This document shows positions 30,656-42,839 of a stretch of DNA of 64,000 nt, one piece after another. Source of the stretch: Argentina anserina (taxonomy: Eukaryota > Streptophyta > Magnoliopsida > Rosales > Rosaceae); assembly GCF_933775445.1 (NCBI RefSeq), contig NC_065876.1:21576001-21640000 (forward strand), in the 5' to 3' direction. Numbering within the stretch: the stretch's first letter is position 1; each line of letters begins with the position of its first letter. A program made the position numbers and the translations under genes. The notes below the pieces were generated by a model that did no database searches, had not been told where the DNA came from, and worked only from the letters and a program-made list of their open reading frames with translations.

Positions 30656-33250
30656 CTAACTACAGTTCCATGCAATATTGCATATCCCTAGACAGTTATG
30701 GGTAAATTAGTTATGCGTAACGAGGGCCCTCATTATAAGCTATAACCGTTTAATTGTCACTTATACTCATCCATTCTGCAGAATGAACATGGGGTTACTG
30801 AATGTTCAACATCTATCCCGCCATGCAATAAAAAGTCTTCGAAGTGAATTCTCATGCATCATCCAGTCTAATAAACTTGATTGGATGGTCAAGGTGATGA
30901 ACCATGAGTTTTAAGCAAGGAGATTCAGAATTGCAGCATTTGGCTCTTAGTTCATCAAGAGTCAATCACACTTCATTTTAATATCCCTACCTTCATCAAG
31001 TTAACGCACTCTGTGGTTTGGTGGCATTTGAATTAGGTTAAAACCAATATATCTATCTACTTCTCTTAACTTAGTACCAACTGAGATGATATGTGACCAT
31101 AAGCTGCAAATTCAGTTGTTTTGGAAAACACCTAACTGACAAGGTATTATGAGGACAAACTGTCTCATATTTGATTCTAGGGCGTTTTGTCAGAGAGTTT
31201 GCACCTTAAGGTGAGTCTAAACTCTTTTATTTCTCACATGTGTGGTGTTGGCGTTACCTGACCAATGACCTATCTCTTTGTTAAAACTATTTCATACGGC
31301 TTTCCAAGAGGCTGTGGCGGCGACGTGGGTCGATCATCACCATCAATTCCTGCCGGATAGCACTTTCCATGTAGGCCAATCTACATTGTTGGAATTTTGC
31401 TTCAACAAAGTATGTATGGTTCAACATCAAACTCATTCAACATCATCATTTTTGAGATCTCTCATTTGGATTGGTATTGACAGTGAGGCGTTCCGCAATG
31501 ATAACCATCATCCAAGAAAATAAATGAGTGAGTATCATTGATCATAGATAAAGTTGTGCTAAAACTCACAATCAACAAGCATTATCGAACCAAGTGGTCT
31601 CTCTACACTTTCGTAAGAGCCATGGACTAGTGACACCAACTACTACATATGTGGAGTCACTACGTCACCAAAAACTAGTGACTACATGTCCATTTGTCGA
31701 ACATCAATCCTTACAGGCATAGTTGCAACATATATCTAATCTCGTCACTTCCATTTGTAGTACTATTAGGAATATGATAAGGTACAGTGGGACAAACCAC
31801 GACAAAACTAAGTCGTTAAACTTGAACAAACTTGTTCTTCTCTCCCCCAAAGGACGAGAAGCTGGCTCATCAAAAGTGACTAATCGCATTAAGGTCTTTA
31901 TATAAGCAGACATAGGTGGAAGTTCATGTCTTATTTAAAGACAAAATTCAACATCAAATGACCCATCATTATGCGCTTGTGGAGACGCAATCTAGCATAT
32001 AAAATATGTGGATGATAAACCGTTAACATAACCCTTTAACAAACATGCATATTGTTAGACTTAAAACACTAACATGCGAATCGTTACAACCGTAACGTCA
32101 ATGATGGAGATATCGATGGATAATGTAAAACAAGACACACTATAAGCCGTAGTTTATGGTTTGAATTCTGGTTCGTAGGAAGCCTAGACACATCAACAAC
32201 TAATACCGAACCTCTATTTTACACTTCCTAAAATGATTCACTAACTTTCTGAATCTCGAATACTACACAATTTTAGGATCAAGTAAACATGGGTGTTAGG
32301 AATCCAATACCACCGGTCTCACTGTCGGAACCGGTCAGAAAAGTACCGAACAGGCCGAAATACTCGCCGGAGGTTCGTGACCATTTGTGTCGAGCGGTTC
32401 ACCATGTTCCAGGTCTCCAAATGGACTCACATTTTTTGAGTGAGTAGCCTTGGATGTTAAGAATTAGTGGCCGTAGGTAGCACCTCAATAGCCCACCTAA
32501 AGGAAGGTGAACCGGTCCTCACAATGACAAGTCTGCAATCTATATATCCTGAAATTTTAGGTTATTTTTTAAAACTTTTGTCATTATTTTGGGTGCTCCA
32601 TAACATTTAAGTGTTAGGATTTGAGTTTAACCATAATATATGTATCACCATAATATATTTTATCCTCATATTGAATCATGATAAGCCAATTACGGCTTCC
32701 ATCTTATGTCACATTCTCTTTAGCGTAGGAGGGTGTATGTCACTCCTAAATTTTGCTAAAGGATAGGCTTAGAGATTGAACATAGTCAATGAAGGATCAT
32801 AGAGGGGGCTTATGCACTTGGTAACACATAGATTATATCTCCATTACTTTGGAGGAATTTTATTGATCCATTAAACTTCTTTGGTCAAAAGAATAGTCGA
32901 AACGAGTCATCGATTCATTATTTTGAATCATAGTATCGTGAAATAATACAATTCACACTTTTTACGACTCATGAGATGCGCTACATCATTAGAAACGATA
33001 CATAAGAACTCTTTCACAATGAGTTTGTAGGTGATAAATAATGTTCGCACAAGGATTGTCTTCAAGTAACTTATCGTCTCACCATATTTATGTACATTAT
33101 CGTTGTGGATTCATCAACGTAGACAACTACTAAGACAAAAACCATTTCATAGTTTCAATTGATCTCTTGATGCATAAAAATATGTGTCTTGAATCATAAC
33201 GTCATAAGACATTGTTCTCTTCGTAGTCATAATGGATTCAAAATTAAAAT
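30457..33250 (+). repeat. Unclassified dispersed repeat, copy A
   Basis: Collinear with copy B (55940-63050), recognised by shared segments such as TGTAGGCATTAGTTTA, CATCAAACTCAT, AACATGGGTGTTAGGAATCC, GGTGAACCGGTCCTCACAAT and CATCAACGTAGACAACTACT in the same order and spacing. No coding domain, primer site or terminal repeat was found. It may be a long LTR or the interior of a large non-autonomous retroelement. Strand is arbitrary (same sense as copy B). Confidence 0.75.
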
Positions 33251-35985
33251 CATTAATAGTTTTAAGTTCTTCTAGATATGTAGTCAATGTCTCTTGAACA
33301 TATTCATAAATTAAAAATATAGAGACAAGTAGTCTTAGGTCAAGACATATAAATATCACAATATAATACTCGGCAAGTGCACTGATATAGTCTCAAATAG
33401 TCACTTAACGTTACTTAACGTTTTAAACCCTCAAATGTCATTCACGAGTGATTTTGACATGTAAGTATCATGCATATACACCATAGATACAAATATAAGG
33501 ATTAGTGTTGCCTAGGCATACCCAAAACGGGTTGTCGGCCTAAAACAAAATAGAGCCAAAAAGGCTAGGAGTTCGTGAGGAGGCCGTGCGAGGGGGCTGA
33601 GAAGGCCGTGTAGGGGTCATGTGGGGGGCTGTGCAGGGGCCTACATGGGGGGCTGCAGGGGGCATGCAAAGGGAGTTGCCAATGGGCTAGGGGCGAGCCA
33701 AGAGCTCGGCCTATTTTTAATGCCATTAGGGGTAAAACCGGGCGGTGGACGGAACATCTTAGTGATATTGCCAATGCCGTAACTCGCAAACCTATTATAG
33801 TTTGCCACTCTCATAATCTTGTATGAGTGTCAGTTCAATTCGAACATTCTGAAAAACATCACCATATTTTGAACCGGTAGAATATACATTACATTACATG
33901 GCGTGTAACACTACAAATCACCACCAAAATAAGGTGGAAACATGTTATAACAAGACATCAATTAAGGCTTCATCATGCCAACGAGACATTAATATGCTAC
34001 AATAAGCATTGTCTAATCGAAATAAAGCCGAGAAAAAATGTTCATGGCACGGAGTCCTTCGGTGTTTTACAATTCCAGTTTGCAAAGTTTTGATCAAAAT
34101 CAATAGATTATGACCTAATCTGCCAAAGATTATGGAGAAGCAAAACATATGTATAATAACAACATCAAAGATCATATAAGTGTGCATTGCGCCATACAAA
34201 GATCGTGTAAGCCTGACTTATGCCATAATTAAAACCATGGGCTTATATAGGTGGTGTCATGTAGTATGTAATGCGTTACATTGCATTAACATATTTCTTT
34301 TGGTAATGAAACCATAATTGCATTGAAACACTCTCGTATGTTCGTTTATTTGAACTACATGAGAATTTTATAGCCAACATTTGGATTGAAATCATGACCA
34401 TGAACCAATTTTTTTTTAAAATGCATCGACTAAGTAACATTAGTCATAGAAACTTGGGAATAAACGGATATGTATTAACCGAAATATTTATGCTTCATTA
34501 TTTTCTTGTAATAACTGGAATGTATAATTGTTTTACAGATCCGTAATTGTGAGAAGATCTCATGTTTTTTTTTATATAATGAGTGTCTTGTTTCAAAAAC
34601 TTCTCATATCTAACTCTTGTATATTTTGATCATAATGTTTCTGTCTTTCAATGAAACGATATTGCACCAAAAAAAATTAAATAGGACTAGGTGCATAAAC
34701 ACATCCAACATGATTATGCCAAATTGCGGTCAACAAGAGGGAAGATTCACTAGTATCAAAATCCGATACAACTTCCAAGTACTGAAGTAGGTCAAGTCCC
34801 AAATTATGGTAACACAGTTAAATAAACCGTGATAAATTCCGTTACAATGGTATAAGTGACAAATTCCGTCACAAACCAATGGTATAAGAGATAATGTCCG
34901 TTGCAAACCGATGTTTTTGCCATTTTTTGCAAACATATAGCTACGCACAACGACTACAGATGGTAACAACAGCTCCTAAAACTCGGTACCAAGGGAATCA
35001 TATCCATGTATACTAGAATCGGGTTGAAAAGGAAATGGATGTTGAAAGACAAAATTCGGAAAAATTGAAAATTGCATGAAAGCATCAACGTTAATTAATA
35101 ACATACTTATTTTTTTACCAAATAAACAGCATATAAGTTGCTCTTACTTGATTCCATGAATGAGTCATGAAGTAACTTTCGCCATTCGATTTTATATCGG
35201 CGTGTCATTAATGTCACAAAAATGAAAGTATATGATTAGTATGGGTTCACCATATAAGAAATCAATAAATCAAAACTAATTTACTGAAATAAATACATTT
35301 TTATCCGTGGGGTAAAAATACTTTTAACCTGGAGGCAGAATTACCATGCCTCTGTTTTAAACAAATTACCCGAGGGTAATAAAACCTCTCAACCAAGTCG
35401 GGTCGACGGGGCCAAGAAAATCTGGGTCGAGCTGCACCAGGTTCTCCGGTCTCATCAAACTACAAGAGGGATGGTGCCTCCATGCGGGGAATACCAACGA
35501 AGGCTTGGCCCAAGGTTCGATAAGGGTCATTGGTGTCGTCTGATCTGGGTTCGAATCCCAAGAACCAAGTGGAGGGTGGAGTTATGGGTTGTAAGGCGGA
35601 GCTCGGCTGAGGTGGCATCATCGGCACTGGGCAGGGCAAGCGGCGATGTCGAGACTCTAGCAGATATGACCAGAAAAGGTCACTACTTTTAGTTTTGTAG
35701 CACAGGGCTACGTGGTGTTGCGCCTAGGTAGACGTCCAAAAGAGAAGTTTGATCAAGACAGATCAGAGATGTGGATAGGGTGCCCAGGTCAAAACTCTTG
35801 GTGCCCAATTACGATTTCTGCAATTTTTTTTACGGCATAAATCTTATTTTTCTTCTCGTCTTCTTCTATCAAATTTTCTCATGATAGAAGGAATTTTACG
35901 TCTTTTTTTGTCGAATTGTTTTCATGACAGAAGGATTGTTTTTCCAAAATTAGGGTTCTAGACCTAGGAACTCAGGGTTAGAACT
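33251..35985. other. Unassigned sequence, with a G-rich stretch
   Basis: No gene or complete element recognised. 33570-33670 is a G-rich block of imperfect GGCCGTGYRNGGGGG units. 35390-35690 is moderately GC-rich and may be leader sequence of an old copia element, because it precedes the LTR at 36004 in the expected direction; the 73-residue frame there (35471-35692) is not credible. The rest is AT-rich with short frames only. Confidence 0.35.
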
Positions 35986-36003
35986 ACATCTTGATAACAT
36001 GTT

Positions 36004-36165
36004 ACAAAATAATGTAATACATATCAAAATAGGGAGAATCAGCATCTCTATTCACTGAGTATCCCGTTAAATAAGAGATTATAAGAGATTATATATCATC
36101 ATTAGGACAAAATATACCAGAAGATTACGGAGACTAACTTATACTAGTTAGAACAAAATATCTAG
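36004..36165 (-). repeat. copia LTR related to 22838-23024
   Basis: Shares AATGTAATAC, ATCAAAATA, GAGTATYCCGTT and AATAAGAGATT with the LTR at 22838-23024, in the same order and orientation. Its left edge abuts AACATGTTATCA on the minus strand, a primer-site-like sequence. It could be the 5' LTR of the element whose 3' LTR lies at 22838-23024, or a separate copy. Confidence 0.5.
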
Positions 36166-37149
36166 GCATGCGGTAATTTGTTTCTCGGAATTTAGATAAC
36201 TTATGTTTTCTTTCAATTGTTGCAGACTGTTAAGGAGCTTGTTTGTAGCTTCTGCTTAACTTATCTTGAACAACTTGGCAAATGATGTAACGTGCCTTCT
36301 TCCCATTGTTTCTAGGAATAGAATCATTTTATCCTCAATGTAAATAGCATATGTAAATATGAGTAACTCTGAACTACATTATATGAGTAACTCTGAAATG
36401 CATCTTACAACCAAAAAATAAATAGTTATTCTAAGTTGTTCTTAACCTCCATAGGACCAGCATTGGAATTAAAAAAAAAAAAGAACCATAAGGGCAGAAT
36501 CAGCTTCAAGACAGGTTTCATCTATAAGGGCAGCCTCAACTAGGCTTTTGAGTTTGTAGAAGTTTTCATGATTATGATTGCCTCCAGACTATCACTTTCA
36601 ACCGGCTAGCAAAATAAGAGCCAACACATAAGCTTCTTTAATGATAAACAGTACAACAAGTTTCATACAGGCTAGATAGATTCTACACCTGGATGGTAAA
36701 ACCATATCTAAATCTCCCGTTTGTATCCTTAAGCATTCCTATAATTTATGTTTTGTTGTGTATAAAAGCAGCCAACTTCTTATTTCTGCTACTATTTGGT
36801 GGACTCAGTCGACAATACCTGTCGTAAAAGTTTCAATACGTACTCCTTCTGCTCCTCTATATGGCGGTGAATTATGCTGATCGAGTGGATCCAAGCTGAC
36901 ATCATTCTTGGTAGTTCGACCGGTTCAGTAAAATCCGATGGTATGTTCAATTCTTTTCCGACTGGTTTTGGCCGGTGATCTTCTTGCTGGTTTGGGGATC
37001 TTAAGATCAAGGGCTTCAAAATATATGGTGGTGAAAGTTGTGCTAAAGCCTTGTTGAGGAAAGAGACGCATACATAATTGTTAGTTTTTTTTTCTTTTGC
37101 TAATTTTTATTGGTTATTGTGGTAAGACAAAGTTCTGATAACATGTTAA
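36166..37149 (-). other. Probable retroelement debris; unrecognised 75-residue frame
   Basis: A minus-strand frame at 37019-36792 encodes MKPLILRSPNQQEDHRPKP, then a charged C-terminus with IHRHIEEQKEYVLKLLRQ. I do not recognise it. A primer-site-like sequence (minus AACATGTTATCAGAAC) at 37136-37151 lies between this stretch and the LTR-like segment to its right, so it may be interior sequence of a truncated copia element. Confidence 0.3.
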
Positions 37150-37310
37150 AATAAATTCAGAATTGGTCTACTTCTTTCATTATAGAATTCCTTAATATAT
37201 GGAGTTACAGAGTTATAATGGTAATTACAACGCATATTATCAGAAAACTAATGACTGATTACAAATATGGAGTTCTAATTGCATATTCATCTCACCTCAG
37301 TTACATTAAC
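37150..37310 (-). repeat. LTR-like segment (copia)
   Basis: Directly outside an AACATGTTATCAGAAC primer-like site, with an AT-rich composition like the other short copia LTRs here. No partner LTR found, so the right border is a guess. Confidence 0.3.
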
Positions 37311-39480
37311 CAATTAAGACACATAAGTTAGTAGAGCCAGAAAATATAACCACAGCGCAGCCATCCCTTTTTCTCTAAGTCTTTTGACCTAGGGTTTCAA
37401 AGGATATTGCAAGCAGGGAGCGGTGACGGAGGCTTATCCTCGTCGTCTATGCCAAAAGAGCACCTCGTCTTCAGAGGAGGAGGCTGGCTAGTAGAGTAAT
37501 AGGTGGAAGTCGGGTATCTAATTGAAGATGGTGGTCGATTTGAGCAAGGTTGATTTGGAAAAGAGAATGAGTGACGAAGGGAAGCTGGTTGCTCGAATTC
37601 TAGATTGGTTTATTAGGCTAGGCAACAAAGTGGTTCGAAGTAGCTGGCTACTTCGGCATGAGATTTGGAGGAGATTGACGTGGTACAGGTTTGTCATAGA
37701 GAGTGCCTGGGAGTTGTGACCTTGTTCGTCATGACAATTGCGTGGCACTAGAAGAGACGGCCGCCGGAAGTCTCACCGGCAGCGGTGGTGGCTGAGAAGA
37801 AGGCTACGCTTCTATTCCTATCCTAGGTTGGGCTTGGGTCTTTGGGTTTGGGCTCACCTTTGGGTTGAGGGTAGGTTTATTTTTGTTTTTATTCTTTAAT
37901 TTGTTTAGAGCCTGATATATTTACTAATGCAACTTTATGTATTTCATAGGATAGTTTCTATGCTAATTGTGCCACAATTGGGTGTTTATGACAATTAGCA
38001 TAGAGACACAGTAATTTAGTCTGAGGAGATATAGTTCTGTTAGTTTGGATATAAGCTAGTGTTTCGCTTAGTACGCGCTTTTATTTGTTTGTAATTAATG
38101 GCGACACCTAGGTGAGACTTTGTCTTGCTTATGGTGAAATTAGTTCTTACCTCTTGTAGGGAAAAACATCATTTTTTTGCTTTAACAGCTCCTCCAAACC
38201 GTCGTTTATAATAGAGAAAGTGGAAAGAGAGAGAAATAAAATATCTAGATTTGTAAAAAATTTCAAAATTTATATAATTTTCAAAACAATTTCTAAACTT
38301 TATTTCTTACCAAAAACAAATTCACTCTTTATCCTAAAATTCACTCATTCTCTGATTTTAGTATAAATTATGACATCATGAGATTTAATTTGATTTTCAT
38401 TTAGTTATACACATTTGCATTTAATTTTATAGAATAGAGGAGATGTTGGACTTGAGGTTTTTTTTATAGAGATTTGGTATTTTCATCATTTATAATAAAG
38501 AATTTTAAAAAGAGCTCTTTGAGATGCTCTAATATCTTAATTTATTTCACGTTGTCTAACACTAATGATGTAAAATATGTTATAGCTCATGCATGGTGTA
38601 CAAGATTTTGTTCTAATAGACACATCGAAATCAAATATATCATTACACGTTTTTTCTTTTCTTTTTCTCTATATTATTTTCTTCAGCTGGCCTTATTAAG
38701 ACGTCTACAGATCAGAATCCATATTGGATGTACCAGCCTCTTGTTCGCATGCAGCAACCCTAGCGTTCTCTTTGGCAGCCTTGAATTCTTCCCATTCTAT
38801 TCACAAATATTATAAAATTAAACACGAAACTTGAAAAGTGAATATGAACATCAAATAATAAGTACATAAATAATCAAGTGGGACACTTGCTTGTTATTAG
38901 TGGCTCCTCCAGTGCAGCGCCATTTACAAGGTTACTCCGACCCACAAGAAACATATGGACATACGACTCATTTTCATCAAGATCACATACAACACGTTTA
39001 GATGATATTATTGTGCATATGTTTTTAGATATTTTTTTATGGCTCTCATGAATACCTAGATCCAGTAACGAAAGACAATTGCATATAGGGTGAAGGAAAA
39101 TTCTATAATATAGCGCTGCATACAATATAAATAGTAATTATGAACAGTAATGTATAGTAATAAATAGTAACATGAACAGTATTTGGCGGACTCACTACTG
39201 TCTTAGGAAGCAAAAAAACGGAGTTCTAATAAAGCAGAATAAACACAGATGAAATTCAAATACTCATATGCAATGCTAGAAAAATCTAAGTAAAATTAAA
39301 TATTTTTTTGCGACGGATTTTAGGGCACCAGATAGAGTTTATTTATTCAACATAAATACAAATATAAAACTTAGAGCCTTCCTCTTAGGTAAACAGTTAC
39401 AGCTGTTTAGCTACTCATATTTAAATTACAAACTTACTTGAAAAATGCACTCCACACCGGATTTATACAGCAAAAAGATT
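37311..39480. other. Unassigned sequence
   Basis: 37370-37800 is somewhat GC-rich with a short plus-strand frame (37522-37719) and resembles a leader or untranslated region, but nothing is identifiable. The minus-strand frame 39125-38874 (83 residues) is not recognised. The remainder is AT-rich. Confidence 0.35.
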
Positions 39481-39633
39481 TTACACAACTATAGCACACT
39501 CACACTCACGCTCAAACTATCTATTTCTTTTATTTTTAGAACCCTTAGTAGAACTCTATTCTTCGAAACTTATACTATAGTCTTCTGATTTTTTCTTCCT
39601 CTCTACCTTTGCCTTCCTAAAGAAGTTCATCCT

Positions 39634-39645
39634 CCTTATATATAG
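39634..39645 (-). promoter_or_regulatory. Viral pregenomic RNA promoter TATA box
   Basis: The minus strand reads CTATATATAAGG, very like the caulimovirus 35S-type TATA box, downstream of the last viral frame and of the tandem repeats. Transcription would start about 30 bp further on (near 39605). An AATAAA polyadenylation signal lies at 39529-39534, about 75 bp downstream, in the position expected for the terminally redundant pregenomic RNA. Confidence 0.7.
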
Positions 39646-39776
39646 CTTAGACTCTAAGCTTCAAGCCAAACTTCCTTTTGAAAATGGACGATAAAGACTC
39701 TTCTCCTTTTTAAAAGCTGGTTGTCCTTATGCATCGACAAACTATTTCACAAAAGCAGAAAAAAAAAACGTTTTTA

Positions 39777-39867
39777 TTGTTTGGATGTGTCGGCAGCTTC
39801 TTGTTCATTGTTTGGATGCGTCAGCAGCTCACGTTCTTTGTTTGCATGCGTCGGCAGCTCACTTTTC
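39777..39867 (-). repeat. Three 30-31-bp tandem repeats upstream of viral promoter
   Basis: Units 39777-39807, 39808-39837 and 39838-39867 share TTGTTTGSATGYGTCRGCAGC on the plus strand. On the minus strand each presents GCTGCYGACRCAT; the middle unit has TGACGCA, resembling the as-1-type bZIP/TGA factor site of caulimovirus promoters. They lie about 130 bp upstream of the viral TATA box and overlap the end of the last viral frame. Confidence 0.75.
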
Positions 39868-41409
39868 CATCATGTTTATGATATTGTAATATTCTTCATC
39901 TGCACAGTTATAATCTGCCAAAGAATCTTGGCCTTCGTGGTCACTTTCTTGCTCTATGTCTTCTTTTTCATCCAGATCTGAGTCGTAGGGAAAAGGATAA
40001 CGAATCTTGTATCCTTTTTCTTTTTCTACCTTTTTAGTCATGTAGTTGTCTCCGGAGTTCCATCAATTTCGTTTCTCATAATGGCAGAGAAGAAATCACA
40101 GACATCTGGTGGAGGATGATTGTAGCATATGACTATGATTTTTTCTCCACTGGCTAAAACACTAGACTCATAATCCCTTCGAACCATGTTTTTGATGCAC
40201 ATTATGCCCATGGCTTTCATCCACGGAATGGTATTGTTGGGATTGACATTTTTCTCTGAACCTTTTGAACTCTTGATCAGACCCTGAATAATTCTCACAT
40301 AATGATATGGAGAAATGTAACCTCTGCGTCCATCCACCACTTTCCATTTCGGAGGGGTAGAAATGAATTTAGTCTCAAGATGCATCCATCTTGATGAATG
40401 TTCCTTACTGCCTGAGTTATGATTTTTGGAAGACGCTCTAGGTCCTCGTTTGACTTAGTCCAAAGATTGTGCACAAAACCATTCTCAATGAGCCATAGCT
40501 TCTGCTTTTAAGGGTGTTCAGCTTGAACAGTTACAAGATATCTCCCATAATAGTGAAGGAAGCATTTTATCATCTCCGATTTTATAGTGAAATTCCTACC
40601 AGGCTGATTCCTTTTGAGCTGAAATAGGAACTCGCGCGCTTTCAGGACTTTCTACATCATCGCATCTCCTTCCTTCGAATTTTCTTTTTCCTTTTCTTTT
40701 TCTTTTGCATGGACTCCATACAATTCCTCTATCAAGGCATTAAGACTTTTCAACAGATGTTCTTCGTCTCCTCATAGAAAGCCTGTAAAACATTATCCAT
40801 AACAATCTTTTGCTTGAAAGTCAATAACTTATCCGTTTTGAATACTGGTTCTTTGAATATCTTCAAAAGATAGCCATGAACATTTTTCTTACCAGTGACT
40901 TCAACCATTTTTCCTTAAAAGGGACCATTATACTTTTCGGCAAAGCATCAGCCTTCAACGGACTTGATAAGCCTTTACCGTATGCCGTTTGAGACGGGCT
41001 AAACGGTCTTTTACCCTGAAACCGATCAGTTAAGGTTGTATCCTTTGGACACAAAAAATATTCTTTTCTGAATTTATCTTTTTCATCATATCCTCCCGTA
41101 CTTTTCTTGGTCTGAGCTGATGCAGTTGTTTCATAAGACACAATGAATTGGTAACCTAGTCCATCATATAGAGGTCCAGCAGTCTTATCTCCTTTTTTGT
41201 ATATGTTCCAAAGACTGGGTGGTTCCGATTTCCTGCTCCTAGGATTTCGCCTTGCATCTTCATCTCCATCTTCTCTTCTGAATGTTGTCATTTCTCTAGT
41301 GAGAGCGTCTCGCAAGAAGTTCTTGTTACCTACAATCATTTCCACATCATATCATATTGGGATAAAAAAATTTGCCATCTTAATACTCTTCCTCTATCTG
41401 CTGCATCAG
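39859..41409 (-). pseudogene. Viral C-terminal region after RNase H, unassigned
   Basis: The frame 41345-40863 starts with the end of RNase H (VGNKNFLRDALTREM) and continues as an unassigned basic region (SLWNIYKKGDKTAGPLYDGL, FIVSYETTASAQ). Then come broken frames, a 115-residue frame at 40385-40038 (PPKWKVVDGRRGYISPYHY, IIVICYNHPPPDVC), and a short acidic frame at 40041-39859 (DLDEKEDIEQESDHEGQD). I cannot match these to the translation transactivator of caulimoviruses. They are either a C-terminal polyprotein domain or a second gene. Confidence 0.5.
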
Positions 41410-42834
41410 TTAATTTGTAGTTTTTATTTTTTTAACTCTTTTATTGTTAGTTCTAACTACAAATTTGTTTCCTAGGAATGCTTCAGCACCTTTGACGCTC
41501 TTGATCAGAGCCAACACCTCTTTATCCCCAGTGGAATAATTTAATTCCGACACATTAAACTTTCCTGATATGAATTTGCAAATCTTTTCTTGATTGGTAT
41601 CCAGGGTCATGGCCAGAACCACTCCTGCCCAGTATTAATCATTTGCATCTGTCTGCAAGATGATTAAGTGTCCTTCTTCTGGTAATTGTAATAGGGGTAG
41701 ACTCTGGATTAATTCCTTGATCTTTTTTACAGTGTTACTGTCATCTTCCGTGAAACACCATTTTTTCTTGGAACTGATTTTTGTTGAGAGTAAGGCAGTA
41801 AGACAACTTACTTGAGGTAGAAAGTCTCTGGAAAAGTTGACAACTCTTAAAAATCTTTGTAATGATTTTGCATCAGGGATTTGATCCGGGAATTGGCTGA
41901 TCTTCTTAACAATGTGTTATTAGAGATGAATCTCTCCATCTTTAACATGAATACCCAAAAAGTCGATCTCTCCTTTCACCAGATGTATCTTCTATTGTCC
42001 CAAAATGATTCTTTTCTGGACAATAAGCTTACAGACTTGCTCCAGGTGCTTCAGATGTCCATTCATAGTTCTTGAGAAGACTAAGATATCATTTATATAA
42101 ACTATGCAAAAATCTGAATAGGGCTTAAAAATGTTGGAAAATAAAAGGAGCTTGCTTGAGACGAAACGACATAACTAGCCATTCGTAATGCCCTTATAGT
42201 GTTCCAAAAGCCGTCAGAGCTATGGAATCTGGATGCAGTTTTACTTGCCAAAATCCTGATTTAGCATCAAACTTGGAGAAAATTTTTGCACATTTGAGTT
42301 GATTTATGAGGACCCTCACTTGAGCTATGTAATAACCATCTTTTACGGTCTTTTTGTTAACATCTCTGTAATCAATGACCATTCTAGCTTTTCCCCTAAC
42401 ATGTTCCGCATGGTTCCTTACTAGAAAAGCTGGAACATGATACAGACTGTTTGAAGGTCTGATTAACCTTTTCTCAAGTAGTTCTTGAATCTGACTTTCC
42501 ATCTCTTTCCTATCTTCTTCCTTATAATGAGGGATGGCTTTGGCATGGCAGATGGCATTGGCATCATGCATCTTAAGCTGGCAATATATTGGATCTTTGT
42601 CCCAGTATAGTTCAGGCTCTTCACTGATTACTGGTTTTACCAAATTCTCTATTTCTGCAACAGTTGGCACCTTCTTTTGCTCAACTCTATTAGTATATAC
42701 GGTCATGTTATGCTCTCTGCTATATTCATCTTCTCCATCTGAGCATTCTAGTTCTAGTGAATCTGAATCTGATTCATTTTCTTGAAAATCGAACGCTTCT
42801 CCTGGCTCAGAGTTTTCTGAGTCCATGTTTAACA
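41410..42834 (-). pseudogene. Viral reverse transcriptase / RNase H
   Basis: The frame 42834-42194 begins with an acidic N-terminal linker (SDSDSLELECSDGEDE), then YKEEDRKEMESQIQELLEK, ARMVIDYRDVNKKT and FDAKSGFWQVKLHPDS, the fingers and palm motifs of a Ty3/caulimovirid RT. After a frameshift near 42195 the catalytic box (near 42095) reads YIND where YIDD is normal, losing one metal-binding aspartate. RNase H follows (41690-41410); its acidic positions are partly replaced (for example TNNK where TDNK is expected) and a stop sits beside the first one. The enzyme would copy pregenomic RNA; this copy cannot. Confidence 0.88.
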
Positions 42835-42839
42835 CTATC

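Noticed and set aside
35547..35559. GGGTTCGAATCCC, identical to a tRNA T-loop / B box
   Set aside because: No acceptor stem, anticodon arm or proper A box in the surrounding 80 bp, so no tRNA gene; evidence for a SINE is also too weak.
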